64,000 bases of DNA from Aphelocoma coerulescens (Eukaryota > Chordata > Aves > Passeriformes > Corvidae), in contig NW_027183622.1 of assembly GCF_041296385.1 (NCBI RefSeq), positions 62,001 to 126,000 of the forward strand. Direction: 5' to 3'. The notes beneath the pieces were generated by a model. It saw only the letters and a program-made list of their open reading frames with translations. It did not search any database and was not told where the DNA came from. Every line of letters begins with the position of its first letter. Position 1 is the first letter of the stretch. This document shows positions 23,681 through 35,491 of the stretch, piece after piece. Made by a program: the position numbers and the translations under genes.

Positions 23681-25155
23681 TTGCACCTCGAGCTGAGGAA
23701 AATCCGTGCACAGAGCACTGTGGATGCGTGCAGTTATACACGCGCTGAAGAGCGGGACAGCTCAAAGCCATCGCTGGGCTTCAGTTCGCCATCCAGAGCA
23801 CAGAAGGCGAAGAACGCAGCAGCCGGGCAGCGGGCAGGCATTCTAAGGGGCTCAGCGTGCCGGCTTCCAAAGTCCAGCAGAGAGCTGCTTCACAAGCGCA
23901 TTCAGCTGATGAGAATGCTCCGGCAGCTTCCGCGAGTAAGGCGCAGCCCTTGCACTCCATCATCACACAACCTGGCCAGAAACAGTTGCTTGCACCCTGC
24001 CGTGTTGCAGAGTCCACGCAGCTTGAGCGCACCCAGAAGGACGCGTCGAGAAAGAAGGCGTTCTTCAAGGTGCCCCTTCTCGAAGCAGCCTGGAAACTGA
24101 GCACAACACACTGCGGCTAGGCAGCTTCCTTCGCCGATAGACGTGCCGTCCCACCCATTAGGCACTCTCGCAGCTCCGTTGCCCGCTTGCAGCAGCTGCT
24201 CCCAAAGAAAAAGGCTCCAGGAGCAACAGCCACTGCTGGGCTGAACCTTCCCCTTGCCTCACGTAGAGCAACGAGAAACTGTCCTCTGCACGCTGGCTTT
24301 CCCTTCTCCACCGCACCTACCACCGTGATCGCTGCGTCTCGAAGCATAAACCGAGCATCGTTGTTTCCAGGGGCTACTGGAAGAGAACTAGGCAGCAGCA
24401 CAAGTAGCCGCAAGTCGAGCTTTCTGTTTCCGACTGCTAAAGTGAATCCGCGAACGAGCGAGTGGCAGGCACGCTTCCTCTTGCAGCCTGTGCGAGTCGC
24501 ACGGCAGCCCGGTGGTGCTCTGCGCCTTCGTTCTTCTGCCCCTTCGTACCACGTCGCGCTTTCGTTTCGCTGCAGACGAACGGTCGTCTGCTTCTCGCCC
24601 AGAGAGCACGGTGCCGGCAGCGAAAGCCTCCAGGCTGCTGCTTCTGCCGAAACACGCCTGGGCTATGCACTTTCCCTCGCAGCGCTAGGTAGCGGCACCT
24701 TCCGTCTGCGTGGTAGCCTGAACCTTAAGGGAGAGCTTCTCGGCTGCGTCTCGCCCACAGAACACTTTTAGGTCAGCGAGCTTACCCAGAGCTTGCCCCC
24801 GATGCGTGGAAGCTTGTATTTGCACCACATTCCAGGGCTAGGCTTCTTGCCTGTACAGCCTGCACAGCGCCGGCAGAGCGCGGTGCTCTCTGCAGCCTTC
24901 TTCTCGCTTCCGAGTACCACCGCGCACCTTCCAGCCTTGCAGAGAGCGAAGATGCGGACAGACGTCCCGCACAGAAGAACGTGCCAGGACGAAAAGATGT
25001 TCCCCCTTTCCTCCTCGTCGTCGCCCGGATTGTGGTGCTGTGTTGAAAGTCTTGGCCAGCGAAAGGCGAATCCAGCAAGGGCTTCTCTCTTGACGCATTT
25101 GGCCGAGCGAGAGCTCCACGGACGCTTTGGACACTGTAAACCAGCAAGAAAATGA
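23681..25155. repeat. Monomer 17, consensus class
   Basis: Consensus at every site compared. Last pure consensus unit before the HOR. Confidence 0.97.
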
Positions 25156-26630
25156 TTGCACCTCGAGCTGAGGAAAATCCGTGCACAGAGCACTGTGGAT
25201 GCGTGCAGTTATACACGCGCTGAAGAGCGGGACAGCTCAAAGCCATCGCTGGGCTTCAGTTCGCCATCCAGAGCACAGAAGGCGAAGAACGCAGCAGCCG
25301 GGCAGCGGGCAGGCATTCTAAGGGGCTCAGCGTGCCGGCTTCCAAAGTCCAGCAGAGAGCTGCTTCACAAGCGCATTCAGCTGATGAGAATGCTCCGGCA
25401 GCTTCCGCGAGTAAGGCGCAGCCCTTGCACTCCATCATCACACAACCTGGCCAGAAACAGTTGCTTGCACCCTGCCGTGTTGCAGAGTCCACGCAGCTTG
25501 AGCGCACCCAGAAGGACGCGTCGAGAAAGAAGGCGTTCTTCAAGGTGCCCCCTCTCGAAGCAGCCTGGAAACTGAGCACAACACACTGCGGCTAGGCAGC
25601 TTCCTTCGCAGATAGACGTGCCGTCCCACCCATTAGGCACTCTCGCAGCTCCGTTGCCCGCTTGCAGCAGCTGCTCCCAAAGAAAAAGGCTCCAGGAGCA
25701 ACAGCCACTGCTGGGCTGAACCTTCCCCTTGCCTCACGTAGAGCAACGAGAAACTGTCCTCTGCACGCTGGCTTTCCCTTCTCCACCGCACCTACCACCG
25801 TGATCGCTGCGTCTCGAAGCATAAACCGAGCATCGTTGTTTCCAGGGGCTACTGGAAGAGAACTAGGCAGCAGCACAAGTAGCCGCAAGTCGAGCTTTCT
25901 GTTTCCGACTGCTAAAGTGAATCCGCGAACGAGCGAGTGGCAGGCACGCTTCCTCTTGCAGCCTGTGCGAGTCGCACGGCAGCCCGGTGGTGCTCTGCGC
26001 CTTCGTTCTTCTGCCCCTTCGTACCACGTCGCGCTTTCGTTTCGCTGCAGACGAACGGTCGTCTGCTTCTCGCCCAGAGAGCACGGTGCCGGCAGCGAAA
26101 GCCTCCAGGCTGCTGCTTCTGCCGAAACACGCCTGGGCTATGCACTTTCCCTCGCAGCGCTAGGTAGCGGCACTTTCCGTCTGCGTGGTAGCCTGAACCT
26201 TAAGGGAGAGCTTCTCGGCTGCGTCTCGCCCACAGAACACTTTTAGGTCAGCGAGCTTACCCAGAGCTTGCCCCCGATGCGTGGAAGCTTGTATTTGCAC
26301 CACATTCCAGGGCTAGGCTTCTTGCCTGTACAGCCTGCACAGCGCCGGCAGAGCGCGGTGCTCTCTGCAGCCTTCTTCTCGCTTCCGAGTACCACCGCGC
26401 ACCTTCCAGCCTTGCAGAGAGCGAAGATGCGGACAGACGTCCCGCACAGAAGAACGTGCCAGGACGAAAAGATGTTCCCCCTTTCCTCCTCGTCGTCGCC
26501 CGGATTGTGGTGCTGTGTTGAAAGTCTTGGCCAGCGAAAGGCGAATCCAGCAAGGGCTTCTCTCTTGACGCATTTGGCCGAGCGAGAGCTCCACGGACGC
26601 TTTGGACACTGTAAACCAGCAAGAAAATGA
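25156..26630. repeat. Monomer 18, class T1019 with two private changes
   Basis: T at 26174 (u1019), plus private T to C at 25552 (u397) and private C to A at 25610 (u455, a CpG site). Last unit of sub-array 1 and the last carrier of T1019. Confidence 0.97.
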
Positions 26631-28105
26631 TTGCACCTCGAGCTGAGGAAAATCCGTGCACAGAGCACTGTGGATGCGTGCAGTTATACACGCGCTGAAG
26701 AGCGGGACAGCTCAAAGCCATCGCTGGGCTTCAGTTCGCCATCCAGAGCACAGAAGGCGAAGAACGCAGCAGCCGGGCAGCGGGCAGGCATTCTAAGGGG
26801 CTCAGCGTGCCGGCTTCCAAAGTCCAGCAGAGAGCTGCTTCACAAGCGCATTCAGCTGATGAGAATGCTCCGGCAGCTTCCGCGAGTAAGGCGCAGCCCT
26901 TGCACTCCATCATCACACAACCTGGCCAGAAACAGTTGCTTGCACCCTGCCGTGTTGCAGAGTCCACGCAGCTTGAGCGCACCCAGAAGGACGCGTCGAG
27001 AAAGAAGGCGTTCTTCAAGGTGCCCCTTCTCGAAGCAGCCTGGAAACTGAGCACAACACACTGCGGCTAGGCAGCTTCCTTCGCCGATAGACGTGCCGTC
27101 CCACCCATTAGGCACTCTCGCAGCTCCGTTGCCCGCTTGCAGCAGCTGCTCCCAAAGAAAAAGGCTCCAGGAGCAACAGCCACTGCTGGGCTGAACCTTC
27201 CCCTTGCCTCACGTAGAGCAACGAGAAACTGTCCTCTGCACGCTGGCTTTCCCTTCTCCACCGCACCTACCACCGTGATCGCTGCGTCTCGAAGCATAAA
27301 CCGAGCATCGTTGTTTCCAGGGGCTACTGGAAGAGAACTAGGCAGCAGCACAAGTAGCCGCAAGTCGAGCTTTCTGTTTCCGACTGCTAAAGTGAATCCG
27401 CGAACGAGCGAGTGGCAGGCACGCTTCCTCTTGCAGCCTGTGCGAGTCGCACGGCAGCCCGGTGGTGCTCTGCGCCTTCGTTCTTCTGCCCCTTCGTACC
27501 ACGTCGCGCTTTCGTTTCGCTGCAGACGAACGGTCGTCTGCTTCTCGCCCAGAGAGCACGGTGCCGGCAGCGAAAGCCTCCAGGCTGCTGCTTCTGCCGA
27601 AACACGCCTGGGCTATGCACTTTCCCTCGCAGCGCTAGGTAGCGGCACCTTCCGTCTGCGTGGTAGCCTGAACCTTAAGGGAGAGCTTCTCGGCTGCGTC
27701 TCGCCCACAGAACACTTTTAGGTCAGCGAGCTTACCCAGAGCTTGCCCCCGATGCGTGGAAGCTTGTATTTGCACCACATTCCAGGGCTAGGCTTCTTGC
27801 CTGTACAGCCTGCACAGCGCCGGCAGAGCGCGGTGCTCTCTGCAGCCTTCTTCTCGCTTCTGAGTACCACCGCGCACCTTCCAGCCTTGCAGAGAGCGAA
27901 GATGCGGATAGACGTCCCACACAGAAGAACGTGCCAGGACGAAAAGATGTTCCCCCTTTCCTCCTCGTCGTCGCCCGGATTGTGGTGCTGTGTTGAAAGT
28001 CTTGGCCAGCGAAAGGCGAATCCAGCAAGGGCTTCTCTCTTGACGCATTTGGCCGAGCGAGAGCTCCACGGACGCTTTGGACACTGTAAACCAGCAAGAA
28101 AATGA
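26631..28105. repeat. Monomer 19, junction chimera (consensus left, E-type right)
   Basis: Left part has C253 (26883) as in sub-array 1, whereas all four other complete E units have A253. Right part has the E markers T1279 (27909) and A1289. It also has a private C to T at 27861 (u1231, CpG). The switch between sub-arrays lies between about 26884 and 27908. Confidence 0.9.
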
Positions 28106-29583
28106 TTGCACCTCGAGCTGAGGAAAATCCGTGCACAGAGCACTGTGGATGCGTGCAGTTATACACGCGCTGAAGAGCGGGACAGCTCAAAGCCATCGCT
28201 GGGCTTCAGTTCGCCATCCAGAGCACAGAAGGCGAAGAACGCAGCAGCCGGGCAGCGGGCAGGCATTCTAAGGGGCTCAGCGTGCCGGCTTCCAAAGTCC
28301 AGCAGAGAGCTGCTTCACAAGCGCATTCAGCTGATGAGAATGCTCCGGCAGCTTCCGAGAGTAAGGCGCAGCCCTTGCACTCCATCATCACACAACCTGG
28401 CCAGAAACAGTTGCTTGCACCCTGCCGTGTTGCAGAGTCCACGCAGCTTGAGCGCACCCAGAAGGACGCGTCGAGAAAGAAGGCGTTCTTCAAGGTGCCC
28501 CTTCTCGAAGCAGCCTGGAAACTGAGCACAACACACTGCGGCTAGGCAGCTTCCTTCGCCGATAGACGTGCCGTCCCACCCATTAGGCACTCTCGCAGCT
28601 CCGTTGCCCGCTTGCAGCAGCTGCTCCCAAAGAAAAAGGCTCCAGGAGCAACAGCCACTGCTGGGCTGAACCTTCCCCTTGCCTCACGTAGAGCAACGAG
28701 AAACTGTCCTCTGCACGCTGGCTTTCCCTTCTCCACCGCACCTACCACCGTGATCGCTGCGTCTCGAAGCATAAACCGAGCATCGTTGTTTCCAGGGGCT
28801 ACTGGAAGAGAACTAGGCAGCAGCACAAGTAGTTAGCCGCAAGTCGAGCTTTCTGTTTCCGACTGCTAAAGTGAATCCGCGAACGAGCGAGTGGCAGGCA
28901 CGCTTCCTCTTGCAGCCTGTGCGAGTCGCACGGCAGCCCGGTGGTGCTCTGCGCCTTCGTTCTTCTGCCCCTTCGTACCACGTCGCGCTTTCGTTTCGCT
29001 GCAGACGAACGGTCGTCTGCTTCTCGCCCAGAGAGCACGGTGCCGGCAGCGAAAGCCTCCAGGCTGCTGCTTCTGCCGAAACACGCCTGGGCTATGCACT
29101 TCCCTCGCAGCGCTAGGTAGCGGCACCTTCCGTCTGTGTGGTAGCCTGAACCTTAAGGGAGAGCTTCTCGGCTGCGTCTCGCCCACAGAACACTTTTAGG
29201 TCAGCGAGCTTACCCAGAGCTTGCCCCCGATGCGTGGAAGCTTGTATTTGCACCACATTCCAGGGCTAGGCTTCTTGCCTGTACAGCCTGCACAGCGCCG
29301 GCAGAGCGCGGTGCTCTCTGCAGCCTTCTTCTCGCTTCCGAGTACCACCGCGCACCTTCCAGCCTTGCAGAGAGCGAAGATGCGGATGGACGTCCCGCAC
29401 AGAAGAACGTGCCAGGACGAAAAGATGTTCCCCCTTTCCTCCTCGTCGTCGCCCGGATTGTGGTGCTGTGTTGAAAGTCTTGGCCAGCGAAAGGCGAATC
29501 CAGCAAGGGCTTCTCTCTTGACGCATTTGGCCGAGCGAGAGCTCCACGGACGCTTTGGACACTGTAAACCAGCAAGAAAATGA
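28106..29583. repeat. Monomer 20, HOR slot A, 1,478 bp
   Basis: A253 at 28358, insertion TTAG at 28833-28836, loss of one T near 29100, T1029 at 29137, and TG in place of CA at 29387-29388. First monomer in the window with indels. Confidence 0.97.
28833..28836. other. 4-bp insertion TTAG after u727, HOR marker (first of 14)
   Basis: CAAGTAGCCGC becomes CAAGTAGTTAGCCGC, equivalent to a small slippage-type duplication around TAG. It occurs in monomers 20, 22, 23, 25, 27, 28, 30, 32, 33, 35, 37, 38, 42 and 43, that is in slots A, C and D. It is never seen in slots B or E or in sub-array 1. Confidence 0.95.
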
Positions 29584-31058
29584 TTGCACCTCGAGCTGAG
29601 GAAAATCCGTGCACAGAGCACTGTGGATGCGTGCAGTTATACACGCGCTGAAGAGCGGGACAGCTCAAAGCCATCGCTGGGCTTCAGTTCGCCATCCAGA
29701 GCACAGAAGGCGAAGAACGCAGCAGCCGGGCAGCGGGCAGGCATTCTAAGGGGCTCAGCGTGCCGGCTTCCAAAGTCCAGCAGAGAGCTGCTTCACAAGC
29801 GCATTCAGCTGATGAGAATGCTCCGGCAGCTTCCGAGAGTAAGGCGCAGCCCTTGCACTCCATCATCACACAACCTGGCCAGAAACAGTTGCTTGCACCC
29901 TGCCGTGTTGCAGAGTCCACGCAGCTTGAGCGCACCCAGAAGGACGCGTCGAGAAAGAAGGCGTTCTTCAAGGTGCCCCTTCTCGAAGCAGCCTGGAAAC
30001 TGAGCACAACACACTGCGGCTAGGCAGCTTCCTTCGCCGATAGACGTGCCGTCCCACCCATTAGGCACTCTCGCAGCTCCGTTGCCCGCTTGCAGCAGCT
30101 GCTCCCAAAGAAAAAGGCTCCAGGAGCAACAGCCACTGCTGGGCTGAACCTTCCCCTTGCCTCACGTAGAGCAACGAGAAACTGTCCTCTGCACGCTGGC
30201 TTTCCCTTCTCCACCGCACCTACCACCGTGATCGCTGCGTCTCGAAGCATAAACCGAGCATCGTTGTTTCCAGGGGCTACTGGAAGAGAACTAGGCAGCA
30301 GCACAAGTAGCCGCAAGTCGAGCTTTCTGTTTCCGACTGCTAAAGTGAATCCGCGAACGAGCGAGTGGCAGGCACGCTTCCTCTTGCAGCCTGTGCGAGT
30401 CGCACGGCAGCCCGGTGGTGCTCTGCGCCTTCGTTCTTCTGCCCCTTCGTACCACGTCGCGCTTTCGTTTCGCTGCAGACGAACGGTCGTCTGCTTCTCG
30501 CCCAGAGAGCACGGTGCCGGCAGCGAAAGCCTCCAGGCTGCTGCTTCTGCCGAAACACGCCTGGGCTATGCACTTTCCCTCGCAGCGCTAGGTAGCGGCA
30601 CCTTCCGTCTGCGTGGTAGCCTGAACCTTAAGGGAGAGCTTCTCGGCTGCGTCTCGCCCACAGAACACTTTTAGGTCAGCGAGCTTACCCAGAGCTTGCC
30701 CCCGATGCGTGGAAGCTTGTATTTGCACCACATTCCAGGGCTAGGCTTCTTGCCTGTACAGCCTGCACAGCGCCGGCAGAGCGCGGTGCTCTCTGCAGCC
30801 TTCTTCTCGCTTCCGAGTACCACCGCGCACCTTCCAGCCTTGCAGAGAGCGAAGATGCGGACAGACGTCCCGCACAGAAGAACGTGCCAGGACGAAAAGA
30901 TGTTCCCCCTTTCCTCCTCGTCGTCGCCTGGATTGTGGTGCTGTGTTGAAAGTCTTGGCCAGCGAAAGGCGAATCCAGCAAGGGCTTCTCTCTTGACGCA
31001 TTTGGCCGAGCGAGAGCTCCACGGACGCTTTGGACACTGTAAACCAGCAAGAAAATGA
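29584..31058. repeat. Monomer 21, HOR slot B
   Basis: A253 at 29836 and T1346 at 30929, otherwise consensus. T1346 is exclusive to slot B. Confidence 0.97.
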
Positions 31059-32537
31059 TTGCACCTCGAGCTGAGGAAAATCCGTGCACAGAGCACTGTG
31101 GATGCGTGCAGTTATACACGCGCTGAAGAGCGGGACAGCTCAAAGCCATCGCTGGGCTTCAGTTCGCCATCCAGAGCACAGAAGGCGAAGAACGCAGCAG
31201 CCGGGCAGCGGGCAGGCATTCTAAGGGGCTCAGCGTGCCGGCTTCCAAAGTCCAGCAGAGAGCTGCTTCACAAGCGCATTCAGCTGATGAGAATGCTCCG
31301 GCAGCTTCCGTGAGTAAGGCGCAGCCCTTGCACTCCATCATCACACAACCTGGCCAGAAACAGTTGCTTGCACCCTGCCGTGTTGCAGAGTCCACGCAGC
31401 TTGAGCGCACCCAGAAGGACGCGTCGAGAAAGAAGGCGTTCTTCAAGGTGCCCCTTCTCGAAGCAGCCTGGAAACTGAGCACAACACACTGCGGCTAGGC
31501 AGCTTCCTTCGCCGATAGACGTGCCGTCCCACCCATTAGGCACTCTCGCAGCTCCGTTGCCCGCTTGCAGCAGCTGCTCCCAAAGAAAAAGGCTCCAGGA
31601 GCAACAGCCACTGCTGGGCTGAACCTTCCCCTTGCCTCACGTAGAGCAACGAGAAACTGTCCTCTGCACGCTGGCTTTCCCTTCTCCACCGCACCTACCA
31701 CCGTGATCGCTGCGTCTCGAAGCATAAACCGAGCATCGTTTTTTCCAGGGGCTACTGGAAGAGAACTAGGCAGCAGCACAAGTAGTTAGCCGCAAGTCGA
31801 GCTTTCTGTTTCCGACTGCTAAAGTGAATCCGCGAACGAGCGAGTGGCAGGCACGCTTCCTCTTGCAGCCTGTGCGAGTCGCACGGCAGCCCGGTGGTGC
31901 TCTGCGCCTTCGTTCTTCTGCCCCTTTGTACCACGTCGCGCTTTCGTTTCGCTGCAGACGAACGGTCGTCTGCTTCTCGCCCAGAGAGCACGGTGCCGGC
32001 AGCGAAAGCCTCCAGGCTGCTGCTTCTGCCGAAACACGCCTGGGCTATGCACTTTCCCTCGCAGCGCTAGGTAGCGGCACCTTCCGTCTGCGTGGTAGCC
32101 TGAACCTTAAGGGAGAGCTTCTCGGCTGCGTCTCGCCCACAGAACACTTTTAGGTCAGCGAGCTTACCCAGAGCTTGCCCCCGATGCGTGGAAGCTTGTA
32201 TTTGCACCACATTCCAGGGCTAGGCTTCTTGCCTGTACAGCCTGCACAGCGCCGGCAGAGCGCGGTGCTCTCTGCAGCCTTCTTCTCGCTTCCGAGTACC
32301 ACCGCGCACCTTCCAGCCTTGCAGAGAGCGAAGATGCGGATGGACGTCCCGCACAGAAGAACGTGCCAGGACGAAAAGATGTTCCCCCTTTCCTCCTCGT
32401 CGTCGCCCGGATTGTGGTGCTGTGTTGAAAGTCTTGGCCAGCGAAAGGCGAATCCAGCAAGGGCTTCTCTCTTGACGCATTTGGCCGAGCGAGAGCTCCA
32501 CGGACGCTTTGGACACTGTAAACCAGCAAGAAAATGA
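31059..32537. repeat. Monomer 22, HOR slot C, 1,479 bp
   Basis: T253, T683, 4-bp insertion, T865, T1279+G1280. T253 is found only here and in monomers 27 and 32. Combined with T683, six Ts in a row follow CATCG. Confidence 0.97.
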
Positions 32538-34016
32538 TTGCACCTCGAGCTGAGGAAAATCCGTGCACAGAGCACTGTGGATGCGTGCAGTTATACACGC
32601 GCTGAAGAGCGGGACAGCTCAAAGCCATCGCTGGGCTTCAGTTCGCCATCCAGAGCACAGAAGGCGAAGAACGCAGCAGCCGGGCAGCGGGCAGGCATTC
32701 TAAGGGGCTCAGCGTGCCGGCTTCCAAAGTCCAGCAGAGAGCTGCTTCACAAGCGCATTCAGCTGATGAGAATGCTCCGGCAGCTTCCGCGAGTAAGGCG
32801 CAGCCCTTGCACTCCATCATCACACAACCTGGCCAGAAACAGTTGCTTGCACCCTGCCGTGTTGCAGAGTCCACGCAGCTTGAGCGCACCCAGAAGGACG
32901 CGTCGAGAAAGAAGGCGTTCTTCAAGGTGCCCCTTCTCGAAGCAGCCTGGAAACTGAGCACAACACACTGCGGCTAGGCAGCTTCCTTCGCCGATAGACG
33001 TGCCGTCCCACCCATTAGGCACTCTCGCAGCTCCGTTGCCCGCTTGCAGCAGCTGCTCCCAAAGAAAAAGGCTCCAGGAGCAACAGCCACTGCTGGGCTG
33101 AACCTTCCCCTTGCCTCACGTAGAGCAACGAGAAACTGTCCTCTGCACGCTGGCTTTCCCTTCTCCACCGCACCTACCACCGTGATCGCTGCGTCTCGAA
33201 GCATAAACCGAGCATCGTTTTTTCCAGGGGCTACTGGAAGAGAACTAGGCAGCAGCACAAGTAGTTAGCCGCAAGTCGAGCTTTCTGTTTCCGACTGCTA
33301 AAGTGAATCCGCGAACGAGCGAGTGGCAGGCACGCTTCCTCTTGCAGCCTGTGCGAGTCGCACGGCAGCCCGGTGGTGCTCTGCGCCTTCGTTCTTCTGC
33401 CCCTTCGTACCACGTCGCGCTTTCGTTTCGCTGCAGACGAACGGTCGTCTGCTTCTCGCCCAGAGAGCACGGTGCCGGCAGCGAAAGCCTCCAGGCTGCT
33501 GCTTCTGCCGAAACACGCCTGGGCTATGCACTTTCCCTCGCAGCGCTAGGTAGCGGCACCTTCCGTCTGCGTGGTAGCCTGAACCTTAAGGGAGAGCTTC
33601 TCGGCTGCGTCTCGCCCACAGAACACTTTTAGGTCAGCGAGCTTACCCAGAGCTTGCCCCCGATGCGTGGAAGCTTGTATTTGCACCACATTCCAGGGCT
33701 AGGCTTCTTGCCTGTACAGCCTGCACAGCGCCGGCAGAGCGCGGTGCTCTCTGCAGCCTTCTTCTCGCTTCCGAGTACCACCGCGCACCTTCCAGCCTTG
33801 CAGAGAGCGAAGATGCGGATGGATGTCCCGCACAGAAGAACGTGCCAGGACGAAAAGATGTTCCCCCTTTCCTCCTCGTCGTCGCCCGGATTGTGGTGCT
33901 GTGTTGAAAGTCTTGGCCAGCGAAAGGCGAATCCAGCAAGGGCTTCTCTCTTGACGCATTTGGCCGAGCGAGAGCTCCACGGACGCTTTGGACACTGTAA
34001 ACCAGCAAGAAAATGA
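32538..34016. repeat. Monomer 23, HOR slot D, haplotype C253/C865, 1,479 bp
   Basis: C253, T683, 4-bp insertion, C865, T1279+G1280+T1283. Matches monomer 43. Confidence 0.97.
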
Positions 34017-35491
34017 TTGCACCTCGAGCTGAGGAAAATCCGTGCACAGAGCACTGTGGATGCGTGCAGTTATACACGCGCTGAAGAGCGGGACAGCTCA
34101 AAGCCATCGCTGGGCTTCAGTTCGCCATCCAGAGCACAGAAGGCGAAGAACGCAGCAGCCGGGCAGCGGGCAGGCATTCTAAGGGGCTCAGCGTGCCGGC
34201 TTCCAAAGTCCAGCAGAGAGCTGCTTCACAAGCGCATTCAGCTGATGAGAATGCTCCGGCAGCTTCCGAGAGTAAGGCGCAGCCCTTGCACTCCATCATC
34301 ACACAACCTGGCCAGAAACAGTTGCTTGCACCCTGCCGTGTTGCAGAGTCCACGCAGCTTGAGCGCACCCAGAAGGACGCGTCGAGAAAGAAGGCGTTCT
34401 TCAAGGTGCCCCTTCTCGAAGCAGCCTGGAAACTGAGCACAACACACTGCGGCTAGGCAGCTTCCTTCGCCGATAGACGTGCCGTCCCACCCATTAGGCA
34501 CTCTCGCAGCTCCGTTGCCCGCTTGCAGCAGCTGCTCCCAAAGAAAAAGGCTCCAGGAGCAACAGCCACTGCTGGGCTGAACCTTCCCCTTGCCTCACGT
34601 AGAGCAACGAGAAACTGTCCTCTGCACGCTGGCTTTCCCTTCTCCACCGCACCTACCACCGTGATCGCTGCGTCTCGAAGCATAAACCGAGCATCGTTGT
34701 TTCCAGGGGCTACTGGAAGAGAACTAGGCAGCAGCACAAGTAGCCGCAAGTCGAGCTTTCTGTTTCCGACTGCTAAAGTGAATCCGCGAACGAGCGAGTG
34801 GCAGGCACGCTTCCTCTTGCAGCCTGTGCGAGTCGCACGGCAGCCCGGTGGTGCTCTGCGCCTTCGTTCTTCTGCCCCTTCGTACCACGTCGCGCTTTCG
34901 TTTCGCTGCAGACGAACGGTCGTCTGCTTCTCGCCCAGAGAGCACGGTGCCGGCAGCGAAAGCCTCCAGGCTGCTGCTTCTGCCGAAACACGCCTGGGCT
35001 ATGCACTTTCCCTCGCAGCGCTAGGTAGCGGCACCTTCCGTCTGCGTGGTAGCCTGAACCTTAAGGGAGAGCTTCTCGGCTGCGTCTCGCCCACAGAACA
35101 CTTTTAGGTCAGCGAGCTTACCCAGAGCTTGCCCCCGATGCGTGGAAGCTTGTATTTGCACCACATTCCAGGGCTAGGCTTCTTGCCTGTACAGCCTGCA
35201 CAGCGCCGGCAGAGCGCGGTGCTCTCTGCAGCCTTCTTCTCGCTTCCGAGTACCACCGCGCACCTTCCAGCCTTGCAGAGAGCGAAGATGCGGATAGACG
35301 TCCCACACAGAAGAACGTGCCAGGACGAAAAGATGTTCCCCCTTTCCTCCTCGTCGTCGCCCGGATTGTGGTGCTGTGTTGAAAGTCTTGGCCAGCGAAA
35401 GGCGAATCCAGCAAGGGCTTCTCTCTTGACGCATTTGGCCGAGCGAGAGCTCCACGGACGCTTTGGACACTGTAAACCAGCAAGAAAATGA
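34017..35491. repeat. Monomer 24, HOR slot E
   Basis: A253, T1279 and A1289, 1,475 bp. Typical E unit, same as 29 and 39. Confidence 0.97.

Larger units (their letters stand above)
1..26630. repeat. Sub-array 1: homogeneous monomer array without higher-order period
   Basis: Monomers 0 to 18 are all 1,475 bp where complete. At the sites compared they fall into four classes. Consensus: monomers 1, 2, 9, 11, 15, 17, plus 6 and 12 with private changes. C1257: monomers 3, 5, 16. T1019: monomers 4, 7, 13, plus 18 with private changes. A253: monomers 10, 14. Monomer 8 combines A253 and C1257. The class order shows no repeating pattern that I can find. C1257 and T1019 occur only in this part of the window. 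The HOR markers (T683, the 4-bp insertion, T865, the T deletion, T1029, changes at u1279-1289, T1346) are absent here. Homogenisation therefore seems to act at the scale of the single monomer. Confidence 0.9.
26631..34016. repeat. HOR copy 1 (E-A-B-C-D, 7,386 bp)
   Basis: Contains monomers 19 to 23. The E slot (monomer 19) is atypical and forms the junction with sub-array 1. A, B and C match HOR copy 3 at every site compared. D has C253 and C865. Confidence 0.92.

Noticed and set aside
1..26630. Eleven-monomer period in sub-array 1 (C1257 at 5 and 16, T1019 at 7 and 18)
   Set aside because: Other members of the same classes (3, 4, 8, 10) have no partners 11 units away, so the two matches are likely chance.
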